Assembly (NCBI GenBank): GCA_018715465.1
Contig: DVLN01000179.1
Coordinates: 1-7,434, forward strand
DNA length: 7,434 nucleotides
Direction: 5' to 3'
From: Candidatus Faecivivens stercorigallinarum
Lineage (GTDB): Bacteria; Bacillota; Clostridia; Oscillospirales; Ruminococcaceae
The notes below the pieces were generated by a model, which saw nothing but the letters and a program-made list of their open reading frames with translations, was not told the origin of the DNA and did not search any database. The position numbers and the translations under genes are program-made. Shown piece after piece: positions 6,563 through 7,434 of this stretch; positions within the stretch are counted from its first letter, which is position 1, and every line of letters starts with the position of its first letter.

Positions 6563-6592
6563 TATTTTTCTACAATTTTACATGATTTTTTC
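6552..6592. promoter_or_regulatory. Inverted repeat overlapping the operon's -35 box (operator candidate)
   Basis: GAAAAAATCA (6552-6561) and TGATTTTTTC (6583-6592) are perfect 10-bp inverted copies 21 nt apart. The left arm covers most of the -35 hexamer. A further AAAATCA lies at 6544-6550, exactly 11 bp from the same heptamer at 6555-6561, so three boxes fall in one region. A repressor or activator site is plausible; the AT-rich composition weakens the case. Confidence 0.4.
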
Positions 6593-6672
6593 GCAGGCTC
6601 GCCCATCCAGACGCCAAAATCAGCGGATTTTCTTGCTCTGCCGCGAAAATTCTGCCTCATAGGCCAGCCCGC

Positions 6673-6699
6673 CCGGCTTTTTGCGCCCATAAAAACCGG
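6673..6699. repeat. Second stem downstream of the marR terminator
   Basis: CCGG plus TTTTT (6673-6682, one bulged C) pairs with AAAAACCGG (6691-6699) around an 8-nt loop. It stands only a few bases past the main terminator and may be a back-up terminator or a leftover repeat. The rest of 6563-6672 shows no gene. Confidence 0.5.
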
Positions 6700-6703
6700 C
6701 ACG

Positions 6704-6739
6704 AAAAAGGACACCCCCCGCCTCCGGCAAAGGATGTCC
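6704..6739 (-). terminator. Intrinsic terminator of the marR gene
   Basis: On the minus strand positions 6739-6726 pair with 6722-6709 over 14 pairs (including G-U) around a 3-nt loop GGA, followed directly by TTTTT (6708-6704). It begins 27 nt after the marR stop. It separates marR from the polyamine operon transcriptionally. Confidence 0.9.
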
Positions 6740-6766
6740 ATTTTGATGAACCATGCACCAAAAAAA

Positions 6767-7213
6767 TCAGTCTTCACGACCACCGTTCTGGAAAGCCTTC
6801 ATATTGCTTTCCAGCCGCTCGAGAAGGTTGACCAGCGTCTCGATCTCTTCAGGAGTAAATCCCTGGACCTTGATGCGAGTCAGTTCCATCATCAGAGAGT
6901 CCGAACGCTCAGCCAGCGCACGGCCTTTTTCAGTCAGAGAAACGAGGTTGTAACGGCTGTCCTTCTGATTGATGACACGGCTGACAATACCGGACTTTTC
7001 CATGCGGCGGAGGGATACACCGACAGACGCACGGCTGACGCCGATTGCAGCAGCGATATCACACTGACTCTGTTCGTCTCTTTCCAGCAGGGCGTGGAAG
7101 ATGGGCGGCTGTCCAAAATGGATGCCTTCGCCCTTGAGCAGCTCATTGGAACAGGTTCTGTTCAAGCCGCCGATCGACCGGGAAAGTTCAAGCAATTTTT
7201 CTTCATTACTCAT
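6767..7213 (-). CDS. MarR-family winged helix-turn-helix transcriptional regulator
   Basis: A small dimeric DNA-binding repressor or activator of 148 aa. An N-terminal helical segment is followed by the winged HTH: QPPIFHALLERDEQSQCDIAAAIGVS, the recognition helix RASVGVSLRRMEKSGIVSR, then the wing with the typical D-S-R (QKDSRYNLVSLTEKG). A C-terminal dimerisation helix (EEIETLVNLLERLESNMKAF) completes the fold. Two cysteines (RTCSN, SQCDI) could be redox-sensitive, but nothing shows this. The start is ATG 7213, with AAGGAG 8 nt upstream; the in-frame GTG at 7222 overlaps that site. The gene has its own near-consensus promoter and a strong terminator, so it is monocistronic. The facing plus-strand promoter suggests its main target is the unseen divergent gene, often a transporter in this family. 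Control of the polyamine operon is possible but unsupported. The ligand is unknown. Confidence 0.93.
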   Translation of the reverse strand: MSNEEKLLELSRSIGGLNRTCSNELLKGEGIHFGQPPIFHALLERDEQSQCDIAAAIGVSRASVGVSLRRMEKSGIVSRVINQKDSRYNLVSLTEKGRALAERSDSLMMELTRIKVQGFTPEEIETLVNLLERLESNMKAFQNGGRED

Positions 7214-7237
7214 GGGATTCACTCCTTCATTATATTT

Positions 7238-7255
7238 GCATTTCTAAGAAAATGC
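7238..7255. promoter_or_regulatory. Imperfect palindrome in the marR leader
   Basis: GCATTT and AAATGC flank a 6-nt centre. The site lies between the predicted marR transcription start (about 7280) and its Shine-Dalgarno sequence. It could be an autoregulatory operator or a leader hairpin. Confidence 0.35.
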
Positions 7256-7286
7256 GCAGACATCCCCCTGTTTTGAATCTATCCTT

Positions 7287-7315
7287 ATTTTAGGCTATTC
7301 AGAGAAAAATGTCAA
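7287..7315 (-). promoter_or_regulatory. Sigma-A promoter of marR
   Basis: TTGACA (7315-7310), a 17-nt spacer and TAAAAT (7292-7287) on the minus strand match the consensus in all but one base. Transcription would start near 7280, giving a leader of about 67 nt. Confidence 0.85.
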
Positions 7316-7377
7316 GTATTTTAGGAAATAATTCACTTTTCTTTAAAAATAACCTGCTTTTCAGTAAGGCAGATATC

Positions 7378-7407
7378 TGGACAATTGTACAATCCATCTG
7401 CTATAAT
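7378..7407 (+). promoter_or_regulatory. Divergent plus-strand promoter reading out of the window
   Basis: TGGACA (7378-7383), an 18-nt spacer and TATAAT (7402-7407) form a good sigma-A promoter. It faces away from marR, with transcription expected to start near 7414. The gene it drives lies beyond the right edge. Confidence 0.65.
7384..7393. promoter_or_regulatory. Perfect palindrome in the divergent promoter spacer (MarR operator candidate)
   Basis: ATTGTACAAT is a 10-bp perfect palindrome lying between the -35 and -10 boxes of the plus-strand promoter. MarR proteins commonly bind short palindromes with TTG/CAA half-sites. The direct repeats ATATATTC (7413-7420 and 7422-7429, 9-bp period) near the expected start could also be bound by a protein. 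Confidence 0.5.
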
Positions 7408-7434
7408 AAAATATATATTCGATATATTCTGTTT

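Noticed and set aside
6559..6783. Minus-strand open frame (74 codons) between marR and speD
   Set aside because: It overlaps the marR stop, the terminator stem and the operon promoter, so it cannot sensibly be a gene.
6767..7213. MarR as dedicated regulator of the polyamine operon
   Set aside because: A strong terminator and a separate promoter lie between them, and its best operator candidate (ATTGTACAAT) is on the other side, with no copy at the speD promoter.
6734..7276. Plus-strand open frame (180 codons) opposite marR
   Set aside because: It starts inside the marR terminator and ends in the marR leader, with no domain. The MarR reading on the other strand is clear.
1..7434. CRISPR array, tRNA or rRNA genes, transposase or phage genes
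   Set aside because: No regular direct repeats with spacers, no RNA-gene signatures and no recombinase motifs were seen on either strand.

Overview
The window looks like a chromosomal segment from an anaerobic, probably gut-dwelling member of the Clostridia (Oscillospiraceae/Ruminococcaceae-like). This is inferred from Gram-positive-style Shine-Dalgarno sequences (AAGGAG, GGAGGT), sigma-A promoters with 17-bp spacers, fairly GC-rich coding DNA with AT-rich spacers, and the gene content. No taxonomic search was possible. Every gene that can be supported lies on the minus strand, so the biological reading order is from high to low coordinates.

Right end (about 7434 to 6704): a MarR-family regulator with its own near-consensus promoter (TTGACA-N17-TAAAAT) and a strong intrinsic terminator. 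Upstream of it is a plus-strand promoter (TGGACA-N18-TATAAT) pointing out of the window, with the perfect palindrome ATTGTACAAT in its spacer. The regulator and an unseen divergent gene are therefore likely a regulatory pair.

Centre (about 6562 to 761): a five-gene polyamine operon read from one recognisable promoter, in the order speD (AdoMet decarboxylase), a short fold-I Orn/Lys/Arg decarboxylase (speA-like), speE (aminopropyltransferase), carboxy(nor)spermidine dehydrogenase (CASDH) and nspC (carboxy(nor)spermidine decarboxylase, CASDC). The operon encodes two chemically different ways of adding an aminopropyl group to a diamine. SpeD/SpeE use decarboxylated AdoMet; CASDH/CASDC use aspartate semialdehyde and NADPH. 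They are served by one amino-acid decarboxylase, and no agmatinase or agmatine deiminase is in the window. A 13-bp hairpin separates CASDH from nspC. Ribosome-binding sites move three starts inward: speD to 6479, nspC to 1912, marR to 7213.

Left end (about 760 to 1): no intact gene. From about 740 to 300 there is a dense series of short perfect inverted repeats with no credible protein, probably a structured intergenic repeat or an unrecognised RNA. Next is a 45-codon remnant of a Cro/C1-type (XRE) helix-turn-helix regulator that stops inside a small hairpin just after the DNA-binding motif. A long symmetric, probably bidirectional terminator fills positions 1-52.

The individual enzymes belong to known families. 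The points most worth pursuing are the co-transcription of two spermidine-type routes with an incomplete diamine supply, the hairpin-rich left element, and the untested operator candidates.
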